43,021 nucleotides of DNA. Origin: Plasmodium relictum (Eukaryota > Apicomplexa > Aconoidasida > Haemosporida > Plasmodiidae). Numbering within the stretch: the stretch's first letter is position 1; each line of letters begins with the position of its first letter. Below, in pieces: positions 33,242 to 43,021 of the stretch. The position numbers and the translations under genes are program-made. The notes under the pieces were generated by a model. The model did not search any database, was not told the origin of the DNA, and saw only the letters and a program-made list of their open reading frames with translations. The DNA is taken from contig NW_021628402.1 of assembly GCF_900005765.1 (NCBI RefSeq), positions 1-43,021 of the forward strand. Reading direction: 5' to 3'.

Positions 33242-33746
33242 TGATTTATTAATTGGATATTCAAAGACTTGGATAGAAGTAATGAATATCCAAGTTAATA
33301 AAGAGCAAGTTTTAGGACTACTTTATAATTTTGTATTATAGATCCTATTTATAATACAAAATTAATTAAATCACTTAAAAAAAATTAAAAGTCTATAAAA
33401 GTTAAAAATAAAAGCAATCCAGTTGCTATCCTTTTCTTTTTTTCAATTCTCTTCATCCAATCTTTTTTTTTTCCAGAAAAAAATTTAAATAAGAAAAATA
33501 AAGGACATAATATAATCATAACCGATATATGTCTTAAAAAAAAACGGTAATTAGACACACTAAGTTGGCCAAGGTTCTAGTATCTTTACTTTTTGCATGC
33601 AATGTACCCCTAGAGAAGACATAATTATTTAAGTTTTAAATACTTATTTGGTATTATGCAAATAACTACGAGCATCTATATAAGTTTTATTAAGACAAAG
33701 CTTTAACTGTATATTAATTAAGGGCAATGAATTTATTCATTGACCA
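33242..33746 (-). repeat. Solo LTR2 (long subtype) in RNase H
   Basis: TGATTTATTAATTGGATATT to TTCATTGACCA. Flanks TTGTA and CTATA agree at 3 of 5 with two transitions. Removing the LTR and one flank keeps the RNase H frame (VV|LTQ), which supports a true insertion with a decayed TSD. Confidence 0.9.
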
Positions 33747-34554
33747 CTATACTAACCCAAATAGATAACGATAATAATAACACAAAATTCATTCATTATA
33801 CATTAAAGAAATTGAATGATGTTCAACAAAATGGAGCACAGTTGAAAAAGAATTATTTGCAATAGTAGTTGCATGCGAAACCTTCGATCATTATATTAAG
33901 GGATCGAAAAATCTAATCAAAACATATTGTAAGGGTACTATTGGGATGGATTCAATTAATACTAGGAAATTATACTGTTGGAAATTGAAGTTATCAGAAT
34001 TTAACTTAGAATTCGAACATATCGAAGGAGTTAAAGATAATATAATTTATTGGATTACTATATCAATAGAGGATGACACGGATCTCCCAAATTATATGGT
34101 ATTAAGTTGTAAAAGATCAGCAGAAGAATATGAAGATTCTTATTTTATTTCGACTTGAGAAGAAATAGTTAAAGCTGCACGAGAAGATAAAACGGATTTA
34201 TCAAGAGGTATAATATGGAAAGAAGATTTCCCTGTTCATTATAAAAATGGAAAATTATATAAATCTCCGAAATATATAAATCATTTAATGTATTGGTTTC
34301 ACAGTAATAAATTTGCAGGATTCCGCAGAGTTAATAAAACATTTAAAAAAATAGAACGATCTTTTTGATGGCTTAACGTAAGTTGTGATATTGGTTAATA
34401 AAATTAGTTATTAACCTTTTGTAGTACACTAAGCTAGTTTACTACTTGTGTACGTACAAGTTAGCCATGCACTGACGTTAGTTAATAATATAAAAAAAAA
34501 AAAAATAAAATAAAGTTATTTTTTTTTGTTTGTTTATTTTTGTTTATGTACATG

Positions 34555-35056
34555 TGATTTATTAATTGGATATTAGAAGACTCGAATAAAAGTAATAAAT
34601 ATCCAAGTTAATAAAGAGCAAATTTTAGGACTCCTTTATAATTTTGTATTATAGACTTTATTTATAATACAAAATTAATTAAATCACTAAAATTTTAAAA
34701 ATCTATAAAAGTTCAAAAAAAAATAAAAGCAATCCACTTGCTAATCTTTTCCATTCAAAACCTTTTCCAAAAAAAAAAAAAAATCTCTCTCTTTTCTCCA
34801 AAAAAAAATTATATATATATTTTTTTTTAAAAAAAATAAAACATAAAAAAAAAATAAAAATAAAAAAAAAGACATAATATAATTATAATCGAGATGTGTC
34901 TTAAAAAATATATAATTAGACACACTAAGCTAGCTAAGGTTCTAAATAGCTTAATTTTTTTAGAATGCAATATTTTCCTAAAGGAGACATAATTATTTAA
35001 ATTTTAAATATTTAAAATGCATATAAACTAAGGGCAATAGATTTATTCATTGGCCA
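34555..35056 (-). repeat. Solo LTR2, TSD ACATG/ACATC
   Basis: TGATTTATTAATTGGATATT to TTCATTGGCCA, inserted at the ACATCTTTG segment of LTR1; one mismatch in the TSD. A/T tracts account for extra length. Confidence 0.9.
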
Positions 35057-35358
35057 ACATCTTTGTAATTAAAAAAAAAAATATTAAATATATTTTTTTT
35101 GTGGTCGAAATTATTTTTTTATATCATGTTATATTCTTGACTTTTGTGTTTAAAAAAATTAAATAAGAAGTGTTAACTTATTAAAACTAGAGAGATAAAA
35201 GAAATGTTTATGTATTATTCAATGTATATTTTGAAACAACATTGAATATAATAAAATTTTGACTTTATTAATTATTATAGTTTGTCTGTATGTTTTTAAT
35301 TAAAAGAATAAGTAATTCTTTGTAAATAAAAACTCATTTATAACAATTAATAAGGTTA

Positions 35359-35880
35359 TGATTTATTAATTGGATATTCAAGGACTCGAATAAAAGTAAT
35401 GAATATCCAAGTTAATAAAGAGCAAATTTTAGGACTCCTTTATAATTTTGTATTATAGACTTTATTTGTAATACAAAATTAATTAAATCACTAAAATTTT
35501 AAAAATCTATAAAAGTTCAAAAAAAAATAAAAGCAATCTACTTGCTAATCTTTTCCATTCAAAATTTTTTCCCCAAAAATCTCTTTCTTTTTTATCAAAA
35601 AAAAAAATCCTAAAAAAAAATTAAAAAAAAATATATATATATAAATTAAATAAAAAAAATAAAACATGCAAAAAAAATAAAAATAAAAAAAAAAGACATA
35701 AGATAATTATAACCGAGATGTGTCTTAAAAAAAATATAATTAGACACACTAAGCTAGCCAAGGTTCTAATAGGTAAAATTTTTTAGCATGCAATATTTTT
35801 CCTAAAGGAGACATAATTATTAAAATTTTAAATAATTAAAATGCATATTAATTAAGGGCAATGGATTTATTCATTGACCA
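35359..35880 (-). repeat. Solo LTR2, TSD GGTTA/GGCTA
   Basis: TGATTTATTAATTGGATATT to TTCATTGACCA, inserted at AATAAGGTTATTAAA of LTR1; one transition separates the two TSD copies. It closely resembles the neighbouring LTR2 at 34555. Confidence 0.9.
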
Positions 35881-36034
35881 GGCTATTAAAATCGTAATAA
35901 AATTTTACTCAGTCATAAATGCTCTTTATTAATTTGTTTGTTTAATACCCTAGCAAAGTCATTAAACGACCAATTAATAAATCAGATATAGAAGAAATGT
36001 AACAAATTGTTTAGTTTATCAAGTAATGCGTAAT

Positions 36035-37085
36035 TGGTGAATAAAATATATTATTAACCTTTTGTAGTACACTAAACTAGTTTACTAGTCGTGTATGTAC
36101 AAGTTAAACATACACTGACGCTAGTTAAAAAAAAAAAAAAATATAAAATTTTTTTTTTTTGTTCACTTATTTTATTTATTGGCCAATGAGTAAATCCATT
36201 GCCCTTAATTAATATGCATTTTAATTATTTAAAATTTAATTATGTCTTCTCTAGGAGTACATTGTATGCAAAAAGTCAAGGTACTAGAACTTTGACCAAC
36301 TTAGTATATCTAATTTGTTTTTTTTTAGACACATCTCGGTTATAATTATATTATATCTTTTTTTTTATTTTTTTTATTTTTCCTTATTTTTTTTAAAAAA
36401 AAAAAAAAGAATTTTGAATGGAAAAGGTTAGCAAGTGAATTGCTTTTATTTTTTTAACTTTTATAGATTTTTAAAATTTTAGTGATTTAATTAATTTTGT
36501 ATTATAAATAAAATCTATAATACAAAATTATAAAGGAGTCCTAAAATTTGCTCTTTATTAAATTGGATATTCATTAATTTTATCCTAGTCTTTGAATATC
36601 TAATTAATAAATCATCTATATACATCTTTGTAATTAAAAAAAAAAAAAATTAAAATTATTTTTTTTTTTTGGGGATTATCGATTAACGTTCATTTGAATT
36701 AAAAAGAGAATTAATTTTTGTTACATGAAAAACTCAAAGAAACAAAAAGTATAATGCTTATGTTATATTCAATATATATTTTAAAAAAAAGACAACATTG
36801 AATAAATTAGAGTTTTGACTTGTTAATTGTTATAAATTGTGTGTATGTTTTTAATTAAAAGAATAAACTGATTCGATTCTATGTAAATAAAAACCCTTTT
36901 ATAACAGTTTAACATATCTATTAAAAGATGCAGTAAAATTTGATATTCAAATTAAATATTGTGCATCATAAGAAAATATTATATATATATATAATAAAAA
37001 CGAATATATATATAAACGTATACTTAGTTATACATGCTCTTTATTAATTTATTTGTTTAATACTCTAGCAAAGTCATTAAGCAGG
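36035..37085 (+). repeat. LTR1 with an LTR2 insertion, 3' end lost
   Basis: Starts TGGTGAATAAAATATATT, is interrupted at 36180-36614, then reads on to CTAGCAAAGTCATTAAGCAG. It breaks there at the start of another LTR1, so the last about 15 bp are missing. Confidence 0.85.
36180..36614 (+). repeat. Solo LTR2 (short), TSD TTTAT/TCTAT
   Basis: TGGCCAATGAGTAAATCC to CTAATTAATAAATCA; one-mismatch TSD. This is one of only a few plus-oriented LTR2 copies. Confidence 0.9.
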
Positions 37086-37687
37086 TGGTTAATAAAGGTT
37101 ATTATTAACCTTTTTCAGTACAAAATGATAGGTTACTGTACGTGTATCTACAAGTACCCATGCACTAAGTAATAGAGAATATTATAATTATTGTAGTACA
37201 CTAAGCTAGTTTGTGTATGTGTATGTACAAACTAATTGTGTACTAACACTAATAAAAATAAAAAAATAAAAAAAATATAGATATTTTTTTGTTTTTGTTT
37301 TTTTTTTTGGAAATATTTTAAAAAAGAAAAAAATAATTTTTTTTTTTTTTTGGTTTTTTTGTTTGTTAAGAAAATTTTTGTTAATTAAAAAATTTAAATA
37401 TCTTTTTAAAATTAAAAAGATAAGATTAATAATTTTTGTATAATCAATGTTATATTTTAAAAATAACATTGAATAATATAAAGATTTGACTTTATTAATT
37501 GTTGTAGTTTGTATATACGTTTTTAATTAAAAGAATAATTAATTCTTTATAATTAAAAAAAACTTATTTATAACAATTAATAAGGCTATTAAAAGAGTAA
37601 TAAAATTTTACTCAGTCACAAATTCTCTTTATTAATTTGTTTGTTTAATACTCTAGCAAAGTCATTAAACGCCCAATTAATAAATCA
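37086..37687 (+). repeat. LTR1 subtype b
   Basis: 602 bp from TGGTTAATAAAGGTTATT to CCAATTAATAAATCA with the double 5' module. GCAGG precedes and ATCAG follows, so no TSD; the left junction is probably recombinational. Confidence 0.9.
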
Positions 37688-38136
37688 ATCAGCTAAAAAA
37701 AAAAGACTAATTTTTTTTTTTGATAATAAAATATTTTTAATGAAAATATTTTTGTTAAGTCTAATTAATTTTTAAAAAATAAAAATTGGAAAAAAAAAAG
37801 GATTTTGTTTTTGCTAATATTTAATTTTTACGTATTTTTAAAATCCTGTTAATAACTATAAATTTATTTGTTTTAATTATTTTTTTCTAAATAATCAATA
37901 ATTTTAATGAGGATTTAAATTTTTAACAAAAATAAAGATATATTTTTATTAAATTAAATGAATAACTCTGAAATAATAATTGCTCAGTTATATAAATTAT
38001 ATTTATAAAATTTATGTATTGCTAATATTAATATATTTTTACTATAAATAAAATTAGGAGAGATATATTTATATGCTCTTTGTTAATTTATTTGTTTAAT
38101 AATCTAGCAAAATCACTGAATATCCAATTTATAAGT
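37688..38136 (+). repeat. LTR3 (old LTR relative), copy 2
   Basis: Aligns by eye with 7961-8396 across most of its length (AAAAAGGATTTTG; TTTTTAAAATCCTGTTAATA; ACTCTGAAATAATAATTG). It ends GCTCTTTGTTAATTTATTTG ... ATCTAGCAAAATCACTGAAT. Confidence 0.65.
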
Positions 38137-40586
38137 TATAAAATTTTCAATTTATTTTATAATAGACCAATTAAACGCATCTTAGTAAATGTTTTGATCT
38201 GAATAATGTTATTGTAAATAAACTTAGATAAGGCAAACTTTTTTACATTATAAAATAAGTTAACGTAATTTATTTTGATTGATACAAGTGTTATTAACCT
38301 TTCTCTATACTTATGAGATTATATTAAAAAGTACAATGAAAGAAGCATGTGAGCACATGTATATCATTTAATTATGTTAAACTAACCAAAATGGTTTCAA
38401 TTATAAAAATTATATACATATATATAAATTGTAAAAAAAAGGTTTATGCTGTTTTATAGTTTTCTTTTTATTCACTTTATATATTTTTTTTGAGATAAAA
38501 AGAATTCTTAATTATTATTATTTTTTTTTATACCATTATTTTTTGTTATATGTTAATTATAAAATTATATATAAATAATAATTACTTTAATATTGTGGAA
38601 AATAAAAATATTATATTATAGTATTTTTTTTTATGATATTTTTTTTTCAGGTTGAGTAAAATAGTTAGATTTAATAATTAATGTAATAGCAGTGTTGTTC
38701 ACTCTTTAATAGAGTGTTAATGAGACTTAATAAAACTTCTAAAATTCCTATAAAAATAAAGAATATAAAGTTAAATAAAGGATATTAATACATACTAATT
38801 TAGTAAAAATTATATTTTTTATATTTTATATTAAAAAATGATCCGTAACTTCATTTACGTTTTTTTTAATTATTGTCTTAGAAAAAATTGTGCAGTAATT
38901 AAGCAATTAAGAAAAATGAAATAAAATTTTTTATAAATTTTACTTTTATTATTATACATGAATAAATGTAATGATTTTTATTCATGAAAGTATCAATGAA
39001 AATTTGTGCAATTCTCCTAAGTTTGAATATATGTAATTTTTTTTTCTTAAATTTAAAAAATTACATATAAATTTCAGAACGATTGTTCCAATTACATTAT
39101 GATATCATATTTAAATATGCATATGATTATTTCATTTGAATTCTAAAATTTTTAATTCAATATATTAATGAAAGTAAATATTAAAGAAAAAAGGTATCAA
39201 AAAAAAAAATTTATAGATGATATATAGAAAAATATATTAAAAAATCACATGAAATTATTTAATTAATTCAATGCATGTAAAAATAGTGTATAAAATTAAA
39301 CGCTTTTTGTTCAAAGAAAAAATATTTTTGATGATCTTTGTAAAAAAAAAAATTGTTATTTTTAAAATCTATTCATATATTTAATAAATATTTTTTGTAT
39401 TTAGCATATATTTTATTTTGTATATTTTCAAATATATTCACTATTTTTACCACTTTTAAAATTTATTTAATTTCTCTGATTTTGCATATACGCTTTTATT
39501 TTATAGAATATATTTTTATTTTTTCAAATGTATTCATAAAATAAATTATCTAAGTGTAAAAAAAAAAAAAAATTACTATAATAAAATAATATAAAAAATA
39601 TGAATAATAAAAATTGAGAATATTGGGGTGAATAATAATAAAAATATAAGAACAATCTTTGTTGAAATGATACATTTGGATAGAAAAAGGAAAAAAATCC
39701 GTAATAATATGCATTTCTTAAGTAGTTGAAAATTGAAGATAATAAAATTTAAAAAAAGTACATGCATATAAAAAATGCATTGATCGAAATTTCATTCATT
39801 TTTTTATAATATTTTTTTTTAAAATAAAAAATGATCTCCTTGACAGTTTTAAATAAAAACTAACTTTTTAATATTAATAAAATTCTTATGGAATATAAAT
39901 TAATTTTACTAAAATTTATTGTGTTCTAATACAAAGAAAAATAAAAATGCTTAAATTAAATTTACGGCGTTTACATGCTAATAAATGCTATGAATATTGT
40001 TATAATCATTTAAAAGTACGAATAGTAGAATAAAGATATTTAAGTTTGTGTTCATATTTAATTACTTCAGATATTTTAACAAATTTATTATTACATTTAC
40101 TTAGATAAAAAAAAAATTATCAGTTTAAATTATGTAAGATTAAAAATAGTGAATTCTACATAATATAAATTTATTCATTAATACATTATTATTTTTTTTT
40201 TTTTGCATATTTTTTAACTTTTTTCAACACTACTTATTCATTAAATCCAATAATTTACTTTGCATTTAGAAATTATTTATTTAAACATTTTATAAATGTA
40301 TTATAAAGTTTTAATTTTTAGATGATATAGATTTTTATTTTTGGAAAAGGAGTTAACATAATTAAAAAAAAAACCCTTCAATTATTTTTCATTTTATTCC
40401 ACTGCAATTCATTTTTAATAGAAATTTTATTATTCTATTATAATTTTCGTATATTTTTATGTTTTAAGAATTAAAAATATTAATTTTACTTAAAAATAGT
40501 TATGTAAGTATACATTAGTCTGAAAAAAGCATTTTGATAATTTCTAAGAATAATCTTTTTATATAATAAAAATATAACTTTTCACT
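38137..40586. other. AT-rich spacer upstream of the mucin-like gene
   Basis: About 2.4 kb of homopolymers and TA-rich DNA. Short hydrophobic frames (for example near 39353-39544 and 39576-39767) are A/T-biased Phe/Ile/Leu runs without gene-like composition. No LTR end is convincing. It should hold the promoter of the next gene. Confidence 0.5.
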
Positions 40587-41428
40587 ATGGAAGTAAATGC
40601 TACAAATACTACAGAAGGCTCAACTTTAACTACAGTTTTATCTCCCTCTCTTTCGGCTAGTACTACTAACTCTTCAGTTACTTCTCCAACACCAACAATA
40701 AATACTCAAAATATGACTGTTACTACATTAAGTCAAGAAATAACATCAGGTTCCACTAATTCATCCCTAGAAGGTAATGGAACAGTTACGACATCTTTGA
40801 CACCAGAGTCACATTCTACGGCATCTAATTCATCATTAATATCATCCGCTGTTGTTCTACCAACTTCATCTGCTTCAGCAACTGCAACTATTAATCCATC
40901 TTCAACCATACCGGAACAAACATCTATGACATCTTCTGTTTATATAAACGGTACCGCACCTGATAATGCAACAGAAAAAGCTACAACCATTAGTCATGCA
41001 AATGGATCTAACCATCTTTCCACACATAATACTATAACTCCTAACAATTTAAATATCAGTTCAACTACATCAGCTCCTAGTACGACTATAGGGAATGATA
41101 CACAATCTACTCAAGTATCTCTACAAAATTCCTCAACTCCTTCCCAAGCTTTCCAAACAGTTTCACCTGCAACTGCAATTCAAGCTTTTATAGGTGCATC
41201 ATCCCTTTCTTTTACTTCTTTTATTTTTTGCGCTATTATATTTTTTATTATAATACAAATAGTTTATTACCGCTGTAAAGTAAGTTAACACTTAAATATA
41301 TACTGTATTTTAATTTTTCTTCATTTATAATTTAGTTTTAAACTTTACTAATACAGGAAAATTTATATAAATTTTTAATTTTTTTACTATAGGACAAAAA
41401 AAAAAAAAGAAATAAACAAAGAGAATGA
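40587..41428 (+). CDS. Mucin-like Ser/Thr-rich membrane protein (2 exons)
   Basis: Not assigned to a family. Exon 1 (40587-41279, 231 codons) begins MEVNATNTTEGSTLTTVLS and is dominated by Ser, Thr, Asn, Ala and Pro, with several N-x-S/T sites. It ends in one strong membrane segment at about residues 205-228 (FIFCAIIFFIIIQIVYY) and YRCK. A consensus donor (AAA|GTAAGT, 41280) and an acceptor TTTACTATAG at 41383-41392 join exon 2 (41393-41428), adding the very basic DKKKKRNKQRE; total 242 residues. Without splicing the frame stops two residues later. No signal peptide or PEXEL is present; an in-frame stop lies just upstream of the ATG and no upstream signal exon was found. PIR-type proteins likewise lack one and use the C-terminal membrane segment. 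Less A/T-extreme codon positions set it off from the flanks. A surface or host-membrane role is inferred. Confidence 0.75.
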
Positions 41429-41975
41429 ATAATAGAATCTGAAAATTGAGAAATTTAAGATAAGAAAAAGAGATGAAAAAAGTACAAATTTTATTTTTTC
41501 AAATTTCTTATATATATGCATAAAAAAAATATTCGTGTATATATTTTTATAACTAATTTTTATATTTTCTCATTTTATTTGATTTTTCTTATTTTTAATA
41601 AGTTCTATTAATACTTAAAGAATTACATTCTTGAAATTATTTTTATTGTTTATTATATGTGGTAAAATAATGCGTATAAATGAAATGCCCTCTAATAATA
41701 TTTTTATACTGATTATTTTATATTTATGACGTTTGTAATAACTCTTATGCGTATCAACGCACTTAATAATGCCTGTTAACATTAGGATTATCTATATTAT
41801 GATATTCCTAAAATTAATAAAATAGAAACTAGTTTTATGTGCACATACATATTAATAATTCTTATTAATTTTCATAAAAACAAATTTCTTATTAAATATT
41901 TGACAGATATATATGAACGTTATTCAACACATATTTATATGATAGTAATTATCAATTCCACGTTCATTGAGTTTG
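41429..41975. other. 3' flank of the mucin-like gene
   Basis: AT-rich; no gene or repeat seen before the next LTR1. Confidence 0.4.
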
Positions 41976-42440
41976 TGGTTAATAAAAGGTATTATTAACC
42001 TTTTGTAGCATGCTAAGCTAGTTGCTAGTTGTATACGTACAAGTTAGCCATGCACTGATGCTAGTCCTATATATATAAAAAAAAAAAAAAAAAAAATAAA
42101 GTTATTTTTTTTTTGTTTGTTTATTTATATATATATACATCTTTGTAATTTAAAAAAAAAAAAAAATTAAATATATTTTTTTTTTTTTTTGGGAAGAGTT
42201 TTATGAATGAATGAATGTTATGTTATGTTATGTTATGTTATGTTATGTTATATTATGTTTTAATTTTTAGTGTAAATAAAAATTAAAAGAAAGAAATGTT
42301 AACTTATTAAAACTTAAGAGATAAGAGAAATATTTATGTATTATTCAATGTATATTTTTGAAATAACATTGAATATCATAAAATTTTGACTTAATAAATT
42401 GTTATAAATTATTTGTATGTTTTTAATTAAAAGAAGATAT
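41976..42440 (+). repeat. LTR1, 5' part, interrupted
   Basis: Starts TGGTTAATAAAAGGTATT, has TGCACTGATGCTAGT and the interior down to TTTAATTAAAAGAAGATAT, where the tRNA-containing insertion begins. The rest would lie beyond the window. Confidence 0.85.
42205..42258. repeat. (GAAT)n then (TGTTA)n microsatellite
   Basis: GAATGAATGAATG is followed by several TGTTA units in the LTR1 interior. The reverse complement occurs in shorter form in LTR1 copies near 27046 and 42896, so array length varies between copies. Confidence 0.85.
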
Positions 42441-42484
42441 TGGTTCTGTTTGCGCCGGTTTCGATTTTCCTGCCGTTGTCGCCA
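42441..42484 (+). other. Second serine-tRNA-like 3' segment
   Basis: Same extent as 21830-21871 but more decayed: GGTTCTGTTTGCGCCGG (variable arm and T stem), TTTCGATTTTCC with one extra T, TGCCGTTGTCG and CCA. Starting at the same tRNA base as the other copy argues for a shared mechanism or ancestor. Confidence 0.75.
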
Positions 42485-43021
42485 ATTGATTTATTAATTG
42501 CCCGTTTAATGACTTTGCTAGAGTATTAAACAAACAAATTAATAAAGAGCATGTATAACTAAGTATACGTTTATATATATATATTCGTTTTTATTATATA
42601 TATATATACTGTTTTCTTATGATGCATAATATTTAATTGAAGTTAAATATTACTGCAACTTTTAATAATCCTATTAACAGTTATAAATGAGTTTTTATTT
42701 ACAAAGAATTAATATCTTCTTTTAATTAAAAACATATAAATAATTTATAACAATTTATTAAGTCAAAATTTTATGATATTCAATGTTATTTCAAAAATAT
42801 ACATTGAATAATACATAAACATTTCTCTTATCTCTTAAGTTTTTAATAAGTTAACATTTCTTTCTTTTAATTTTTATTTACACTAAAAATTAAAACATAA
42901 CATAACATAACATGATCTCTCATCAAAACTCTTCCCCAAAAAAAAAAAAAATATATTTTTTTTTTTTTTTTTTTTTTAAATTACAAAGATGTATATATAT
43001 ATAAATAAACAAACAAAAAAA
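42441..43021 (-). mobile_element. LTR1 joined to a tRNA-Ser-like segment (runs off window)
   Basis: On the plus strand: 44 nt of serine-tRNA-like sequence (42441-42484), AT, then a minus-oriented LTR1 from TGATTTATTAATTGCCCG (42487) to the window end. It lies in a plus-oriented LTR1. The outer boundary is TGG, matching a CCA-3' end on the element strand. The TSD cannot be checked because the other end is outside; the expected repeat is GATAT. Confidence 0.75.

Larger units (their letters stand above)
34392..35984 (+). repeat. LTR1 in integrase with two LTR2 insertions, TSD GATAT
   Basis: Starts TGGTTAATAAAATTAG and ends CCAATTAATAAATCA, with GATAT at 34387-34391 and 35985-35989. It is interrupted at 34555-35056 and 35359-35880. 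The three pieces together give one LTR1 of normal length. Confidence 0.95.
32101..36034 (+). pseudogene. Gypsy pol (RT, RNase H, integrase start), broken by several LTRs
   Basis: Plus-strand pol in order: linker (SDLIEQKEKDELRNFLEK), RT entry (RINPRPLIEKNLATLIKK), block A (FSKINFKNGFWNIAL; catalytic Asp of IDL changed to Asn in this reading), FNVLSFGLKTSLTQFQRIM, YIDDIIILTKT, thumb (RSFLGASNYYRNYIRSF), and RNase H (YTDASYYAIGVV) cut by LTR2 at 33242. It resumes LTQIDNDNNNTKFIHYT, then EKELFAIVVAC, linker NLEFEHIEGVKD, and the integrase zinc domain start (YWFHSNKFAG) cut by LTR1 at 34392. It resumes DIEE then VTNCLVYQVMR (second zinc Cys changed to Tyr) and is cut again at 36035. Stops and frameshifts occur throughout. 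The integrase core is missing. Confidence 0.85.

Noticed and set aside
39353-39767. Two hydrophobic 63-residue frames
   Set aside because: Phe/Ile/Leu-rich translation of AT-rich DNA; no splice context, charge pattern or family motif.

Overview
The window is extremely A+T-rich (well over 80% by eye) eukaryotic DNA with short AT-rich introns, tiny signal-peptide exons, a PEXEL-like export motif and a YTPIGSLLG-type cytoplasmic tail. That combination points to a subtelomeric or otherwise gene-poor accessory region of a Plasmodium chromosome. Abundant Ty3/Gypsy LTR retrotransposon debris favours an avian malaria parasite: such elements have been reported from the P. gallinaceum genome. Species is an inference. 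No telomere repeats, rRNA, intact tRNA or CRISPR were seen.

Host genes are few. (i) 14842-16568 (-): a three-exon exported membrane protein with signal peptide, RTLAE motif, two 64-residue DWMHNK repeats, a Ser/Thr-rich stalk, one membrane segment and a basic tail of STP1/SURFIN/PIR type. (ii) 40587-41428 (+): a two-exon mucin-like membrane protein. (iii) 4386-4746 (+): a doubtful small two-exon membrane protein. (iv) 19219-19454 (+): a possible gene relic.

Most of the rest is retrotransposon. Two LTR families are defined here from direct reading. LTR1 (about 545-635 bp) begins TGGTTAATAAAAG and ends AATTAATAAATCA; subtype b carries a second copy of its 5' module. LTR2 (about 435-540 bp) begins TGGTCAATGAATAA and ends CCAATTAATAAATCA. 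An older, decayed relative (LTR3) forms a deeper layer. Many copies have 5-bp target-site duplications (TSDs), and most are solo LTRs inserted into other LTRs or into retroelement coding sequence. In strand labels for LTRs, + means TGG-end first.

Layout: 1-7.4 kb nested LTR1 copies around the small candidate gene; 7.4-9.0 kb decayed LTR3 and LTR ends; 9.0-14.0 kb LTR1/LTR2 mosaics with two pol/protease fragments on -; 14.8-16.6 kb the exported-protein gene; 16.6-21.3 kb sparse AT-rich DNA with one clean solo LTR1; 21.3-22.6 kb an LTR1 carrying an unusual insertion with a tRNA-Ser-like segment; 23.0-29.6 kb a nearly complete but inactivated Gypsy element on - with both LTRs, primer-binding site (PBS), gag, protease, RT, RNase H and integrase, interrupted by LTR1-in-LTR1; 29.6-38.1 kb a second, rearranged gag-pol carrying many solo LTRs; 38.1-40.6 kb AT-rich spacer; 40.6-41.4 kb the mucin-like gene; 42.0-43.0 kb LTR1 with a second tRNA-Ser-like chimera.

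The most unusual signal is the pair of LTR1 copies joined to about 42-44 nt that look like the 3' part of a serine tRNA (variable arm, T arm, acceptor, CCA). One is bounded by a perfect TSD. Both suggest reverse transcription that ran through the tRNA primer well past the normal stop, followed by integration of the odd end.
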